This document shows, in pieces, positions 44,805 through 54,423 of a DNA stretch of 64,000 nucleotides. Location: NCBI RefSeq assembly GCF_020966635.1, contig NZ_JAJKFQ010000001.1:186001-250000 (forward strand), read 5' to 3'. How positions within the stretch are numbered: position 1 is the stretch's first letter; each line of letters opens with the position of its first letter. The notes beneath the pieces were generated by a model, which did not search any database, was not told where the DNA came from, and was given only the letters and a program-made list of their open reading frames with translations. The stretch is from Stieleria sp. JC731. GTDB lineage: Bacteria > Planctomycetota > Planctomycetia > Pirellulales > Pirellulaceae. A program made the translations under genes and the position numbers.

Positions 44805-47186
44805 TCAGTCTCTCTTTTCTGGCAGCACGATCGTTTCTGTCGGGTCGCTAACCGGGGTTGGCTTCGACGTCTCTTTCGTCGCTTGATTGCCGGATGATCT
44901 CCGGCCCGACATTTGTTTGTTCACTGGCTGCCGATCCATTGGCTTCACATCGACAGTCGCTTTTCGAATTCGTCGTACCACGCGGTCATCGCGAACCCGG
45001 CGAACAAAGAACCACAGCATCGCGCTGACCAACAGCAGGGCAAGCAGCCCAACGCTACCGGTTCGTAGCAGACTTTGCGTCATTTGACCCACCGGCGCGA
45101 ACACCTTATTCAGCCTGTACTGGACCAGTACCAGCAGGTCAGACTGCTCGTCGATGGTGAGGTTTCCCGATGAAGCTTGCTGAGCTTCACCCGGTCGAAT
45201 TCGAAGCCTCGGAACCGCGACCGGTTGCATCGCCGCGATCCAGCCACCCGAATAGATATCGGACTCCTCAGCCTTCGCGACCGGATCGGAGTAGTTGACG
45301 TCTTCGCCAAGTAGAAGGGCATCCATCGTTTGATTGTCAACGCGATACACCTCACCGTTTTTCAACTTGCCTTCGCGTTGGCGATCGTCCATGTAAGGGT
45401 GTTGTAGCAACGTTCCACGGGTCGGACCGTCACGCGCATCGACAAGGACTGCGACGTGGTTTTTCTGTTCATCACCTTGCAGGATTTCGATATCACCAAG
45501 GTTGATTGTGGCAACAAATACTGCGTCGGGTGGCGCGTTGGGATCGTCCGATAGTGTGACGGGCGCACTGATCGCGATCTTCCACAAAAATGTCGCGGTG
45601 GACTGAAACGCGGCCGACATCTGCATGTGGCTTAGGGCTTTGACGTCAGCGATTGCCGTGGTTTTGGGTAGGTCATTTTTTTGCCCATGGAAATACGTCC
45701 GATAGGCATAGTTTCGACCGGCACTACTTTGTTCCCGCGCGACCGCGTTAACGTAGGCGATCGAAAAGATAGTCCCGCTTCCGTCGGTGACGAAGATCGT
45801 TGCCAGCTTTGGCCGGTGCGGGTGATCCTCGCTCGGCATGTAGTCGTCCAGACGACTTTGCAAGTACTCGTCTAGCTTGATCCGTGCCTCGTTATCCAAT
45901 AGCCGATCACGAACATCGGTCAGTTTACTGGCGTTTTGACTTGTGCCTGCGTTCTTTAGGCCGCGCAGTTGTTTCTGCAAGCCCGCGTCACGCAGGGTTT
46001 CCCCGAGCTGTTGTCGGAACTGATCGCTTGTGATTTCTTCTTGGCACAAGCGAAAGTATCGTTCCAGTTCACTTTCCAAAGTCCGGGCCGCAAAGCGAGC
46101 CGCGAGCAGATTGCTTTCGCGCGCCTCCGCTTTAAGCGCCACCATGGTTTGTTCCTTGGCGGTGTTGATAGTTTGCACACCCGAGATACTGGTCACGATC
46201 AACAGCAGCAGTGGTCCCAGGATGCCTAGAAGCATCAACGGGCGTCTGGCGCGGGATTCGTCGCGACGGTCCAAGTGTTCCAGGATCTCTTGAACGTTCG
46301 CAAACCGCGCGTCGGGTTCTGGGGCGAGGCATCGGCTAACGATCCGAGCCAGTTCGCGATCGACACCGCCACGTTGGATGTGCCGCACTGGCGGCGTCGC
46401 ATTGCGGATCGATTCACGATAGCGTTCCAATCGCTTCGGCAATGAGCCCGCGGTATCAAGCTGTTCGACGATCGAATCATCGCGATAGGGCGGTCCACCG
46501 GTCAGCATTCGATACATGATCGCACCGACAGCGTAGACGTCCCATGAACTGCTCGGGGATGACCCCAAGTCGGCTTGTTCGGGGGCCATGTAAAACAGCG
46601 TGCCCAGCGACGGCGTCTGGTCATGCGTCATGCGGCTTTGGCCAAAGTCCGCGAGACGTGGTTCGTGATCGTCACCCAGTAGCACGTTGGCGGGTTTCAA
46701 GTCGCAGTGCAGAACCCCCTTGTTGTGGCTGTGGTTGAGCCCGATGCAGATTTTTCGAAACAGCAGCACCGCTTCGCCAATTGGCAGGGCGCCACGCTCA
46801 GTAAGCTCGTCTTCGAGCGAGCCTCCGGGGACTAGCTCCATCACGTAGTAGGGTGGATCGTTGTCCCAGCCCACTTCCAAGACCTGGACAATGTGACGGT
46901 CGGCCGAAAGCTGGACCAGGTTTTTGACCTCGTGCGATAGCAGTGACCAATTCACACCGCCGCGATGCAAGAAAAACTTGACCGCGACCGGCCGCCCGGT
47001 GTTCAAATCTCGTCCGACCCAGACTTGTCCAAACGCGCCGCTGCCCAAAAAACGCTCCAGGCGATACCCTGGGACGTCCGACGGCGGCGCGGTAGCCTGC
47101 ATCGACAGCTTCTTGCTGGCCGACTGACCACCCTCGGTTTGAAACTCCGTCAAATCTCCTTCGTTCACTGAGCCACCCTTTCGCAT
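44805..47186 (-). CDS. Ser/Thr protein kinase with extracytoplasmic Cache-like sensor
   Basis: 793 residues from the ATG at 47186; a GTG six codons later is also possible. The kinase domain (about 40-300) is complete: glycine loop 'LGSGAFGQVWVG' (47-58), Lys70, 'HCDLKPANV' (160-168, Asp162), 'DFG' (180-182) and 'MAPEQ' (200-204). A membrane helix at about 315-337 is followed by a ~370-residue sensor with the 'GRNYAYRTYFHG' element typical of Cache domains, and a second helix at about 720-740 brings the C-terminus back inside. Cache sensors bind small ligands such as amino or organic acids. The catalytic residues are all present, unlike the pseudokinase at 14.7-18.0 kb. The gene is divergent from the amidohydrolase with only 18 bp between starts. 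Confidence 0.9.
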   Translation of the reverse strand: MRKGGSVNEGDLTEFQTEGGQSASKKLSMQATAPPSDVPGYRLERFLGSGAFGQVWVGRDLNTGRPVAVKFFLHRGGVNWSLLSHEVKNLVQLSADRHIVQVLEVGWDNDPPYYVMELVPGGSLEDELTERGALPIGEAVLLFRKICIGLNHSHNKGVLHCDLKPANVLLGDDHEPRLADFGQSRMTHDQTPSLGTLFYMAPEQADLGSSPSSSWDVYAVGAIMYRMLTGGPPYRDDSIVEQLDTAGSLPKRLERYRESIRNATPPVRHIQRGGVDRELARIVSRCLAPEPDARFANVQEILEHLDRRDESRARRPLMLLGILGPLLLLIVTSISGVQTINTAKEQTMVALKAEARESNLLAARFAARTLESELERYFRLCQEEITSDQFRQQLGETLRDAGLQKQLRGLKNAGTSQNASKLTDVRDRLLDNEARIKLDEYLQSRLDDYMPSEDHPHRPKLATIFVTDGSGTIFSIAYVNAVAREQSSAGRNYAYRTYFHGQKNDLPKTTAIADVKALSHMQMSAAFQSTATFLWKIAISAPVTLSDDPNAPPDAVFVATINLGDIEILQGDEQKNHVAVLVDARDGPTRGTLLQHPYMDDRQREGKLKNGEVYRVDNQTMDALLLGEDVNYSDPVAKAEESDIYSGGWIAAMQPVAVPRLRIRPGEAQQASSGNLTIDEQSDLLVLVQYRLNKVFAPVGQMTQSLLRTGSVGLLALLLVSAMLWFFVRRVRDDRVVRRIRKATVDVKPMDRQPVNKQMSGRRSSGNQATKETSKPTPVSDPTETIVLPEKRD

Positions 47187-47204
47187 CCCAAGCTGGTAGA
47201 CGCC

Positions 47205-48476
47205 GTGTCAATCCTTCCTGTACCGAACCAACCGAATCGTATTGTAACGAGAAAGCTGGTCGATGGCGTCTGGATCAACGCCGCTGCGGTCGTGCCGATC
47301 CGATTGTTTGGTGCCATCGTCCTCTCCTTGTGTTGCACGCTGTCGCTTCCGGCGCAAGAACAACCAAGCGGCGGCGACGATCTCCTGTTACGCGATTTTC
47401 GTCCCAAGCAAAAACTTGTCGTTCCCGAACACCCTTTGTCCGCGGCAAGTCACCCGGTTGTGGATGTTCACATCCACATGCACTACCGCCTGCGGGACAG
47501 TTTGGAAGCACTCGAGGACTTTGTCGATCTGATGGATCGCAACAACATCGCCATGTGTGTTTCGCTGGACGGAAAACTGGGGCAGCAACTTGATGACCAC
47601 ATGAAATATCTGTGGACAAAGTACCGTGATCGCTTCGCAATCTTTGCCAACGTCAACTGGCAAGGCAACGCCCCGGCTGACGAACCCCAGTTGTGGCCCT
47701 GTCACCAACCCGGATTTGCCGAACGCACCGCCGATGAACTCGAGCACGCTGTCCAGCGAGGCGTTTGCGGATTGAAAGTTTTCAAAGCGTTCGGCTTGGG
47801 CTACAAAAACCCCGACGGTTCACTGATCAAAATCGATGACCCCCGCTGGGATCCGATTTGGGCAAAGTGCGGCGAGCTTGGCATTCCCGTCATCATCCAC
47901 ACCGCAGACCCGGCAGCCTTCTTTGACCCAATTGATAAACATAATGAACGCTGGGAAGAACTGTCGCGTCATCCCGATTGGAGCTTCTATGGCGAAATGT
48001 TTCCCTCGCGAGAGGACCTGCTCGCCGCTCGTAACCGAGTCATCGAGCGCCACCCACAGACGAACTTCATTGGTGCACACATCGCCAACAATAGCGAAGA
48101 TCTAAAAGTGGTCGGCGAGTGGCTCGATCAGTACCCCAACCTTTGGATCGAACCCGCGTCACGAATCGCCGAACTTGGCCGTCAGCCTTACACCACACGA
48201 GACTTTTTGATCCGTTATCAGGATCGGATCTTGTTTGGCACCGATGGCCCATGGCCGGAGCTGCGTTTTCAGCTCTATTGGAGATTCTTTGAAACCCGTG
48301 ACGAGTCGTTTCCATACAGCGAAAAAATCCCACCACCGCAAGGCTTGTGGACCATCTATGGCATCGATTTGCCAGATGACGTTCTGCAAAAGCTTTATTA
48401 CAAAAACGCCGCGCGGTTAATTCCGGGAGTCGAAGAGCGACTCCAAAAGTATAGGTCGACTACGAATGACGAATGA
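47205..48476 (+). CDS. Amidohydrolase family (TIM-barrel, DUF/PF04909-like) exported protein
   Basis: 423 residues from the GTG at 47205. A GTG at 47292 (residue 30) would give a cleaner signal peptide ('PIRLFGAIVLSLCCTLSLPA') and is a good alternative start. The barrel has 'VVDVHIHMHYR' (metal-binding HxH), 'GLKVFKAFGLGY', 'IPVIIHTADP', 'NFIGAHIANN' and 'RILFGTDGPWP' (final metal Asp), the order seen in amidohydrolase_2 (PF04909) enzymes such as decarboxylases and lactonases. The substrate is unknown. The stop overlaps the methyltransferase start by 11 bases. Confidence 0.82.
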   Translation: MSILPVPNQPNRIVTRKLVDGVWINAAAVVPIRLFGAIVLSLCCTLSLPAQEQPSGGDDLLLRDFRPKQKLVVPEHPLSAASHPVVDVHIHMHYRLRDSLEALEDFVDLMDRNNIAMCVSLDGKLGQQLDDHMKYLWTKYRDRFAIFANVNWQGNAPADEPQLWPCHQPGFAERTADELEHAVQRGVCGLKVFKAFGLGYKNPDGSLIKIDDPRWDPIWAKCGELGIPVIIHTADPAAFFDPIDKHNERWEELSRHPDWSFYGEMFPSREDLLAARNRVIERHPQTNFIGAHIANNSEDLKVVGEWLDQYPNLWIEPASRIAELGRQPYTTRDFLIRYQDRILFGTDGPWPELRFQLYWRFFETRDESFPYSEKIPPPQGLWTIYGIDLPDDVLQKLYYKNAARLIPGVEERLQKYRSTTNDE

Positions 48477-49545
48477 TTCAGATAACGCGGCGATGGAGCC
48501 TTCGTTCGCTATGGTCTGCTGTGCCAACGGTGCAGAAAAACAAGTTTTGAAAGACATCGATTCGCAAGGTTGGCGGCGAGCCTTTTCGCGGCCTGGCTTT
48601 GTAACACTGAAGAACGATCGGCCTTCCGAATTGCCCTACGGAACTTTTGTTCGGTCGGCGTCTTATTCCATTGGACATTTACGTTCTGTCGATGCTCAGC
48701 AGCAGGTTCAGTCCTTGGTCGAACTGCTTCAGGCGCAGTACCCCAACGGGATGCAGTTCGACGAACTGCATCTTTGGCCACGCGATCGTCTGCCAATCGG
48801 CAAGTTCGGGTTCGAGCCCGGCCAGGATGAAGTCAGTCGTTTGGTCGCTCAGGAGATCTATCAAGCACTGGCGGATACTTGGCTTCGCTGTGATGCGCCT
48901 AACCGGATTGCCGAACCCGATGCCCGCTGTTTGGATATCGTCTTGGTCGATCCGTCAGACTGGTTCATCGGTCAACACGTCGCTTCGGATTGGCACAGTC
49001 GGTGGCCCGGCGGCGTTCAGCCGATCAATCCGCAACACGAACCGATTAGCCGCGCGTACTACAAAGCGGCGGAATCGATCACGTGGAGCGGTTTTGACGT
49101 GAAGCCAGGTGACTTGGCTGTCGAGGTCGGAAGTGCACCCGGTGGGGCGTGCGGACGCATGTTAGAACTTGGCATGCGGGTGATCGGAATCGACCCGGCG
49201 GACATGGATCCCAGAATCGCCAACCATCCAAAATTCAAACACCTGCGTGCACGTGCCGGCGACCTTCCCAGAAAGGAATATCGCGGGGCCCGTTGGTTGC
49301 TAGCCGATTCAAATGTGAAGCCTGAAAAAACGCTTGTCACGATCGAGAACATCGTGAAGCATCGACTGTGTGATATCGAAGGGCTGTTGCTGACGATGAA
49401 GCTTGGCGACTACGAAGTTGCCAGGCACATTCCGAAGTGGATCGAACGGATCAAAACGTGGAACCCCGAAGAGATTCGCGTTCGCCAGCTCGCACGCAAT
49501 CGTTGCGAGGTCTGTATGGCGATTCGCTTAAAACCAAGCCGCTAG
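48466..49545 (+). CDS. RlmM-like 2'-O-ribose methyltransferase (FtsJ-type) with N-terminal THUMP-like region
   Basis: 359 residues from the ATG at 48466, overlapping the previous gene by 11 bases. The C-terminal Rossmann domain has the SAM loop 'VEVGSAPGGACGRML' (219-233) and the catalytic residues of the RrmJ/RlmM class: Lys200 ('AYYKAAES'), Asp281 ('LLADSNV') and Lys312 ('LTMKLGD'). The N-terminal ~160 residues resemble the RlmM ferredoxin/THUMP part. Length matches RlmM (about 366), which methylates C2498 of 23S rRNA, but the sequence is divergent and the target is not certain. MITE-like repeats follow the stop. Confidence 0.8.
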   Translation: MTNDSDNAAMEPSFAMVCCANGAEKQVLKDIDSQGWRRAFSRPGFVTLKNDRPSELPYGTFVRSASYSIGHLRSVDAQQQVQSLVELLQAQYPNGMQFDELHLWPRDRLPIGKFGFEPGQDEVSRLVAQEIYQALADTWLRCDAPNRIAEPDARCLDIVLVDPSDWFIGQHVASDWHSRWPGGVQPINPQHEPISRAYYKAAESITWSGFDVKPGDLAVEVGSAPGGACGRMLELGMRVIGIDPADMDPRIANHPKFKHLRARAGDLPRKEYRGARWLLADSNVKPEKTLVTIENIVKHRLCDIEGLLLTMKLGDYEVARHIPKWIERIKTWNPEEIRVRQLARNRCEVCMAIRLKPSR

Positions 49546-49550
49546 TGGCA

Positions 49551-49681
49551 CTAGTGTTTCGTTCGATATGAAAATACGGGTTCGGTTCATCAACCGACGG
49601 GCATTAGCCCCGGTTATTGCACTGAAACCGTGGCTAACGCCATACGGCTAATTCTAAGATTGAGTTAGAACGAAGCACTAG
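49551..49681. repeat. MITE-like intergenic repeat, copy 1 (terminal inverted repeats)
   Basis: 131 bp bounded by CTAGTGTTTCGTTC (49551-49564) and GAACGAAGCACTAG (49668-49681), inverted copies with one mismatch. Inside, GGCATTAGCCCCGGTT and AACCGTGGCTAACGCC can form a 16-base stem with a few mismatches around a ten-base loop. The element begins six bases after the methyltransferase stop. It encodes nothing. Confidence 0.8.
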
Positions 49682-49710
49682 AGTTCAGATGGTGGGTGGC
49701 ACCAACCGGA

Positions 49711-49827
49711 GATACGAAAATACGGGTTCGGTTCATCAGCCGACGGGCGTTAGCCCCGGTTATTGCACTCAAACCGCGGCTAACGCCATACGGCAAATCC
49801 TAAAATCGAGTTGTAACGAAGCACTAG
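49711..49827. repeat. MITE-like intergenic repeat, copy 2 (left end missing)
   Basis: 117 bp aligned without gaps to 49565-49681 at a fixed distance of 146 bases. The inner stem is better here: GGCGTTAGCCCCGGTT with AACCGCGGCTAACGCC, one mismatch. The right terminal repeat is kept (AACGAAGCACTAG) and the left one is absent. The right end supplies the TAG stop of the DUF1501 gene (49824-49826 on the minus strand). Confidence 0.85.
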
Positions 49828-51275
49828 CCTTTCAGGATCTCTTTCACAACACGCGCCGGTTCGACGCCGGTTAACTTGGCATCAAGGCCTTGGAACTTGG
49901 CCGTAAAGCGTTCGTGATCAATACCCATCAAGTGCATTAGGGTTGCGTGAAAGTCGCGGACATGGACTCCATTTTCGACGACGTTGTACCCGTAAGGGCA
50001 AGTCTCTCCAAAGGTCATGCCTTCGCGAACACCGCCGCCCGCCATCCACATGCTAAAGCAACGCGGGTGGTGGTCACGACCGTAGTTGGTTGCCGTCAAC
50101 TTGCCTTGGGAATAATTGGTGCGGCCGAATTCACCACCCCAAATCACAAGTGTGTCATCCAGCATGCCGCGTTGTTGAAGATCCTCCAGTAACGCCGCTG
50201 CCGGTTGATCGGTGTCCTTGCACTGTGTTTTCATGCCACTGGGAATGTTCCCGTGGTGATCCCAGCCTTGGTGATACAGCTGGATGAATCGGACTCCGCG
50301 TTCTGCCAGTCGCCTAGCAAGAATGCAGTTGGACGCAAAGGATCCGGGCTTCGTCGCGTCCGGTCCATATAGATCAAGGATGTGCTGCGGCTCGTCTGAA
50401 ACGTTTGCGACTTCGGGGACGCTGCTTTGCATCCGATACGCCATTTCGTACTGACCGATTCGAGTGGTCAGCTCCGGATCGCCCAGTCGTTCTTGTTCTA
50501 GCTGGTGCAACTGGTTGAGCCGATCCAGCATGCTGCGTCGACTGTCTTGTGAAATGCCCGGCGGGTTGGTTAGGTAAAGCACTGGTTCTTTACCAGAGCG
50601 GAACTGCACGCCTTGGTAACGCGCTGGTAAGAATCCTGATCCCCACAGCCGCGAATAAAGCGGCTGACCGCCTTTGCCTTTGGTGATCAAGACAACAAAG
50701 GAAGGCAGGTTTTCACTTTCACTTCCCAGCCCATAATCCAACCACGAACCGATGCTCGGTCGCCCGGAAATCTGATTGCCGGTCTGCAGAAACGTGATCG
50801 CCGGATCGTGGTTGATCGCTTCGGTATACATAGATCGAATGACAGAAATCCGATCGACCTGTTTTGCCATGTGCGGCATCAGTTCGGAAACCCATGTCCC
50901 GCTTTCGCCGTGTCGGTCGAACTTGTAAATCGAACCGGCAAGCGGCAGGCTGGCTTGGTTTCCCGACATGCCCGTCAAACGTTGCCCATCACGAACCGAG
51001 TCAGGAAGTTGTGTTCCCTGTTGCTCGTTAAGCAAGGGCTTGTAGTCCCACGTTTCGAGCTGCGACGGGCCGCCGGCTTGGAACAGATAAATGACCCGTT
51101 TTGCAGTCGGGATATGATGCGTCGGGTTGATGACCCCAAGGCTCTTCACTCCCGATTCGATCGAAGTAGCCTCGTTGCCGGCACATTCGCGTTGCATCAG
51201 ATGCATCGCCGCGACGCTTCCAAAGCCCATGCCGAATTTTTGCAACCAATGTCGCCGGTTGGTGTGGTCGTTCAT
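49824..51275 (-). CDS. DUF1501 domain protein (sulfatase-like, exported)
   Basis: 483 residues from the ATG at 51275. The N-terminus has 'NRRHWLQKFGMGFGSVAAMHL', a twin-arginine-type leader with an arginine pair at 7-8. The body matches DUF1501: 'KRVIYLFQAGGPSQLETWDYKP' (key part FQAGGPSQLETWD), 'LPSFVVLITKGKGGQP', 'FIQLYHQGWDHHGN' and 'TLVIWGGEFGRTNYSQG', which are the alkaline-phosphatase-like metal-site blocks. The family is expanded in planctomycetes and almost always follows a PSD1 gene, as here 46 bp downstream of it. Its role is unknown; it may pair with cytochrome-bearing partners outside the cytoplasm. The stop codon lies within a repeat end. Confidence 0.92.
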   Translation of the reverse strand: MNDHTNRRHWLQKFGMGFGSVAAMHLMQRECAGNEATSIESGVKSLGVINPTHHIPTAKRVIYLFQAGGPSQLETWDYKPLLNEQQGTQLPDSVRDGQRLTGMSGNQASLPLAGSIYKFDRHGESGTWVSELMPHMAKQVDRISVIRSMYTEAINHDPAITFLQTGNQISGRPSIGSWLDYGLGSESENLPSFVVLITKGKGGQPLYSRLWGSGFLPARYQGVQFRSGKEPVLYLTNPPGISQDSRRSMLDRLNQLHQLEQERLGDPELTTRIGQYEMAYRMQSSVPEVANVSDEPQHILDLYGPDATKPGSFASNCILARRLAERGVRFIQLYHQGWDHHGNIPSGMKTQCKDTDQPAAALLEDLQQRGMLDDTLVIWGGEFGRTNYSQGKLTATNYGRDHHPRCFSMWMAGGGVREGMTFGETCPYGYNVVENGVHVRDFHATLMHLMGIDHERFTAKFQGLDAKLTGVEPARVVKEILKG

Positions 51276-51321
51276 GTTGGTCGATATCTAATGGTGGATG
51301 GATCGTTCGAAACGACAGTCG

Positions 51322-54300
51322 CTATCGAAGCATGATGGTTTCGTCATACGCAATGATCGTTTGCACAACGATCGTGGTTGCCGCCAGGTTCGACGGTTCA
51401 AGTGAGGCGTTTGCCGGTTTGTCGCCGACCTTCAAAAGCTGTGCTGCCATGTCAGGGCTATCACTGAAATAGGCGAGCTGTTCTTGGTACAGTTCGTTGA
51501 CGACATTGCGTTCTTTCGCTGTCGGTGGACGACTAATCAATCGGCGAAACAGGTTCTCCCAACGACTTTTCTGGTCTTCGGGAAAAGTCTGCAGCAAGTG
51601 CTCCGCCAAGACACGCGACGCTTCGACATACTGCGGGTCATTTAAGAACACCAATGCCTGTAAAGGCGTCGTTGTCAGTTCCCGCCGTGCCGTGCAGGTT
51701 TCGCGACTGGTCGCGTCAAACGTCAGCATCGATGGCGGCGGCGCGGTGCGTTTCCAAAACGTGTAAAGGCTTCGGCGATACAGACCGTCACCAGTCGACT
51801 GGTGATAGCTCTTCCCCGTTCCGGATTCTTTCCAAAGGCCTCGCGGTTGGTAAGGCATGACGCTGGGGCCACCGACTTTTTCGACAAGCAACCCGCTGGC
51901 AAACAACACCGCGTCGCGAAGCTGTTCGGCGGATAACCGGTGTTTCGGACCGCGAGCCAAGTACACGTTGTTCGGGTCGGCCGCGTAAGTCTCCTTGTCT
52001 TCGATCGTTGACGATTGCCGGTAAGTCGCCGACAAGACGATCTCGCGACAAAGAGACTGCAAGTCCCATTGGTGATCCATCAAAGTGCGGGCCATGTAGT
52101 CAAGCAATTGCGGATGTGATGGGGGTGATCCTTGGGCTCCAAAATCCTCCAACGTCACCACAATTCCTCGACCGAAAAACAAATGCCACAAGCGGTTGGC
52201 GATCACTCGCGAAGTCAACGGGTTGGCCGGATCCGTCATCCAATGGGCAAGCGCCAGGCGTCCCTCGCCTTCGGTCGGGATGTCGCTAAGGAATTCAGGA
52301 ACACCCGCAGAAACGATGTCAGCCTTTTCGGTGTATTCGCCGCGATCCAAAACGTGTGTCGCGGGAGCATCAGCGAAGTGTCTCATCACCATGATGTTAC
52401 GAATTTTGGTGACCACTTCATTTTCATGCTCACGCGATTGTTGGAGTTCTGCACGCAGTTGCTCTAGTTTTTCGTCCGCAACAAGCAGTTGATGTTCGAA
52501 CGCTTGATCGAACGTGATAGCTGATGGACTCTCGGCATTTGCTTGATGGTGGATCGCCGCGATTTCGGCAGCGGAGAGCTGTTGTTTATAGACCTTTAAA
52601 TCATCCACCAAACCATCGCGAAATCCGATGTCGCGAAATCTGGCGCCTAAAGCCAAGTTGACTTTGCCGACCGAGCTATCACCCCATTCGTTTCGATGTC
52701 GAATGTCGCGGGTCAGTTTGTCTCGTTCGACTTTCACCTCGACTTGTTGACCGTTGATGAATAATCGCAGCCCGGCTGCTCGGCCGCTGCCGTCGTGGGT
52801 TACGGCAATGTGGGTCCATCTATCGACCGGAATGCTTTCGGTGCCTTCGATTCGCACCGCATTGCCTGGCCAGAAATGGATCATTGAAAATTCGGGATGT
52901 CCATCATCGATTGTCAGTTGTAAACCACGGAATCCTGCGTCTTCGGCAGCAACCGATTGATGCAGCACCAGCATGCGATTTTGTTTCAATGCCGGTCGTA
53001 CCCAAATCGAATAGGTAAACGGATCCGTGCGACCAAACTTCGGTGCGTCGTTGCAAACGATTTCATTGTCCCCGTCGCAGCGAGTCGCTTTTTCGATCAT
53101 GCCATCGGCGTCACCATCAAGCGGCAAGTGCAGCGCCGCTTCGCGTACGGCGGGTGGATCGAGGCTGAGTTCACTCTGCCGTTTCATCCAGTCTGATTTC
53201 GCCGATTCAAACGCCTGGTCATAGCTTTTCTGTGCGACATGAACAGCATGGACTGCCTCCTGGTAGGATCTACGCTGATCATCGCTATCGAACAGCAGCA
53301 TCGCTGGTGACGGTTGGGCTCGCGTGAAATGCGAGTACAAACCGAATTCGTCGATGTCAGAAAAGTACGCCGAAAGACGATAAAAGTCTCGCTGCTTGAT
53401 CGGGTCGAACTTGTGATCGTGACAGCGACTGCATTCGAACGTCAGCGCTAGGAAAGCTGTTCCGGCAGTCGTTGTCCGGTCGGCGATGCCGGTCAGACGA
53501 AATTCTTCTGGAACGCTGCCACCCTCGTTCGTTTGACGGTGCAGGCGATTAAACGCGGTCGCAAGTTTTTGATCATCGGTCGCGTTGGGTAGCAGGTCGC
53601 CTGCGATTTGCTCGGTCAGAAATTGGTCATAAGGCATGTTCTGGTTGAATGCGTCGATAACCCAGTCACGCCATGGCCAGATTTCCATAGGCATGTCGTT
53701 CTGGTAGCCGAACGTGTCAGCGTACCGAGCAACATCCAACCACATGTTTGCCATCCGCTCGCCATAAGCGTCGGACTTAAGCAGGCGATCGACAACGCGT
53801 TCATAGGCATCATCCTTGTCGTCATTGAAAAACAAGTCCAGTTCATCCGTCGTTGGCGGGAGCCCCGTCAAATCGAACGTCACACGTCGTAGCCATGTTG
53901 CACGATCCGCCGGTTGGTTTGGCGACAGGCTTTGCTCGGAATGAGCTTTGGCAACAAAGTGGTCGATGGCGTTGATTGCCCAAGATTCACCACTGGGCGT
54001 CTTGTCGATCTCTGGGATCGGAACCGATGCGGGGACAGCAGCGAACGCCCAGTGCTGTTCGTAGGTGGCACCCTCGGCGATCCAGCGTTTTAGGATTTGC
54101 TTTTCTTTTTCAGAAAGCTTTTTTCCGCCTTTGGGTGGCGGCATCACCATGTCGGCGTCATCCGTCATGATGCGTTCGATCAGCAAGCTGGCGTCTGTCT
54201 CGCCAGGGACAATCGCGCCGTAGTCGATTGCCGCTTCGCGATCATCGAGACGCAAATCGGCTTCGCGATGATTGGCGTCAGGACCATGGCAGGCGTAACA

Positions 54301-54423
54301 GAAGTCCGAAAGGATGGGACGGACGTCGCGGTTAAACGACAGTTCAGAGTCGCCGTGTGCCGTTGCTGAGATAGCGAGAAAGAGGCTAGCACCGCAAGCA
54401 ATCAAAAACGTGCAACGAAACAT
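51322..54423 (-). CDS. PSD1 / cytochrome c-like (PSCyt1, DUF1549, DUF1553) protein with LamG domain
   Basis: 1033 residues from the ATG at 54423, with a signal peptide at 1-25. The planctomycete cytochrome C domain has 'FCYACHGPDANHREADLRLD' (haem motif Cys42-x-x-Cys45-His46) and 'MPPPKGGKKLSEKEKQILKRW' (Met ligand region). DUF1549 follows ('WLRRVTFDLTGLPPT', 'YGERMANMWLDVARYADT'). A LamG/concanavalin-like insert occupies about 425-625 ('FTYSIWVRPALKQNRML'). DUF1553 follows from about 690 ('ANPLTSRVIANRLWHLFFGRG', 'LSATYRQSS', 'TTPLQALVFLNDPQYVEA'). It is probably periplasmic and redox-active, paired with the DUF1501 gene downstream. A long palindromic array lies upstream of its start. Confidence 0.94.
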   Translation of the reverse strand: MFRCTFLIACGASLFLAISATAHGDSELSFNRDVRPILSDFCYACHGPDANHREADLRLDDREAAIDYGAIVPGETDASLLIERIMTDDADMVMPPPKGGKKLSEKEKQILKRWIAEGATYEQHWAFAAVPASVPIPEIDKTPSGESWAINAIDHFVAKAHSEQSLSPNQPADRATWLRRVTFDLTGLPPTTDELDLFFNDDKDDAYERVVDRLLKSDAYGERMANMWLDVARYADTFGYQNDMPMEIWPWRDWVIDAFNQNMPYDQFLTEQIAGDLLPNATDDQKLATAFNRLHRQTNEGGSVPEEFRLTGIADRTTTAGTAFLALTFECSRCHDHKFDPIKQRDFYRLSAYFSDIDEFGLYSHFTRAQPSPAMLLFDSDDQRRSYQEAVHAVHVAQKSYDQAFESAKSDWMKRQSELSLDPPAVREAALHLPLDGDADGMIEKATRCDGDNEIVCNDAPKFGRTDPFTYSIWVRPALKQNRMLVLHQSVAAEDAGFRGLQLTIDDGHPEFSMIHFWPGNAVRIEGTESIPVDRWTHIAVTHDGSGRAAGLRLFINGQQVEVKVERDKLTRDIRHRNEWGDSSVGKVNLALGARFRDIGFRDGLVDDLKVYKQQLSAAEIAAIHHQANAESPSAITFDQAFEHQLLVADEKLEQLRAELQQSREHENEVVTKIRNIMVMRHFADAPATHVLDRGEYTEKADIVSAGVPEFLSDIPTEGEGRLALAHWMTDPANPLTSRVIANRLWHLFFGRGIVVTLEDFGAQGSPPSHPQLLDYMARTLMDHQWDLQSLCREIVLSATYRQSSTIEDKETYAADPNNVYLARGPKHRLSAEQLRDAVLFASGLLVEKVGGPSVMPYQPRGLWKESGTGKSYHQSTGDGLYRRSLYTFWKRTAPPPSMLTFDATSRETCTARRELTTTPLQALVFLNDPQYVEASRVLAEHLLQTFPEDQKSRWENLFRRLISRPPTAKERNVVNELYQEQLAYFSDSPDMAAQLLKVGDKPANASLEPSNLAATTIVVQTIIAYDETIMLR

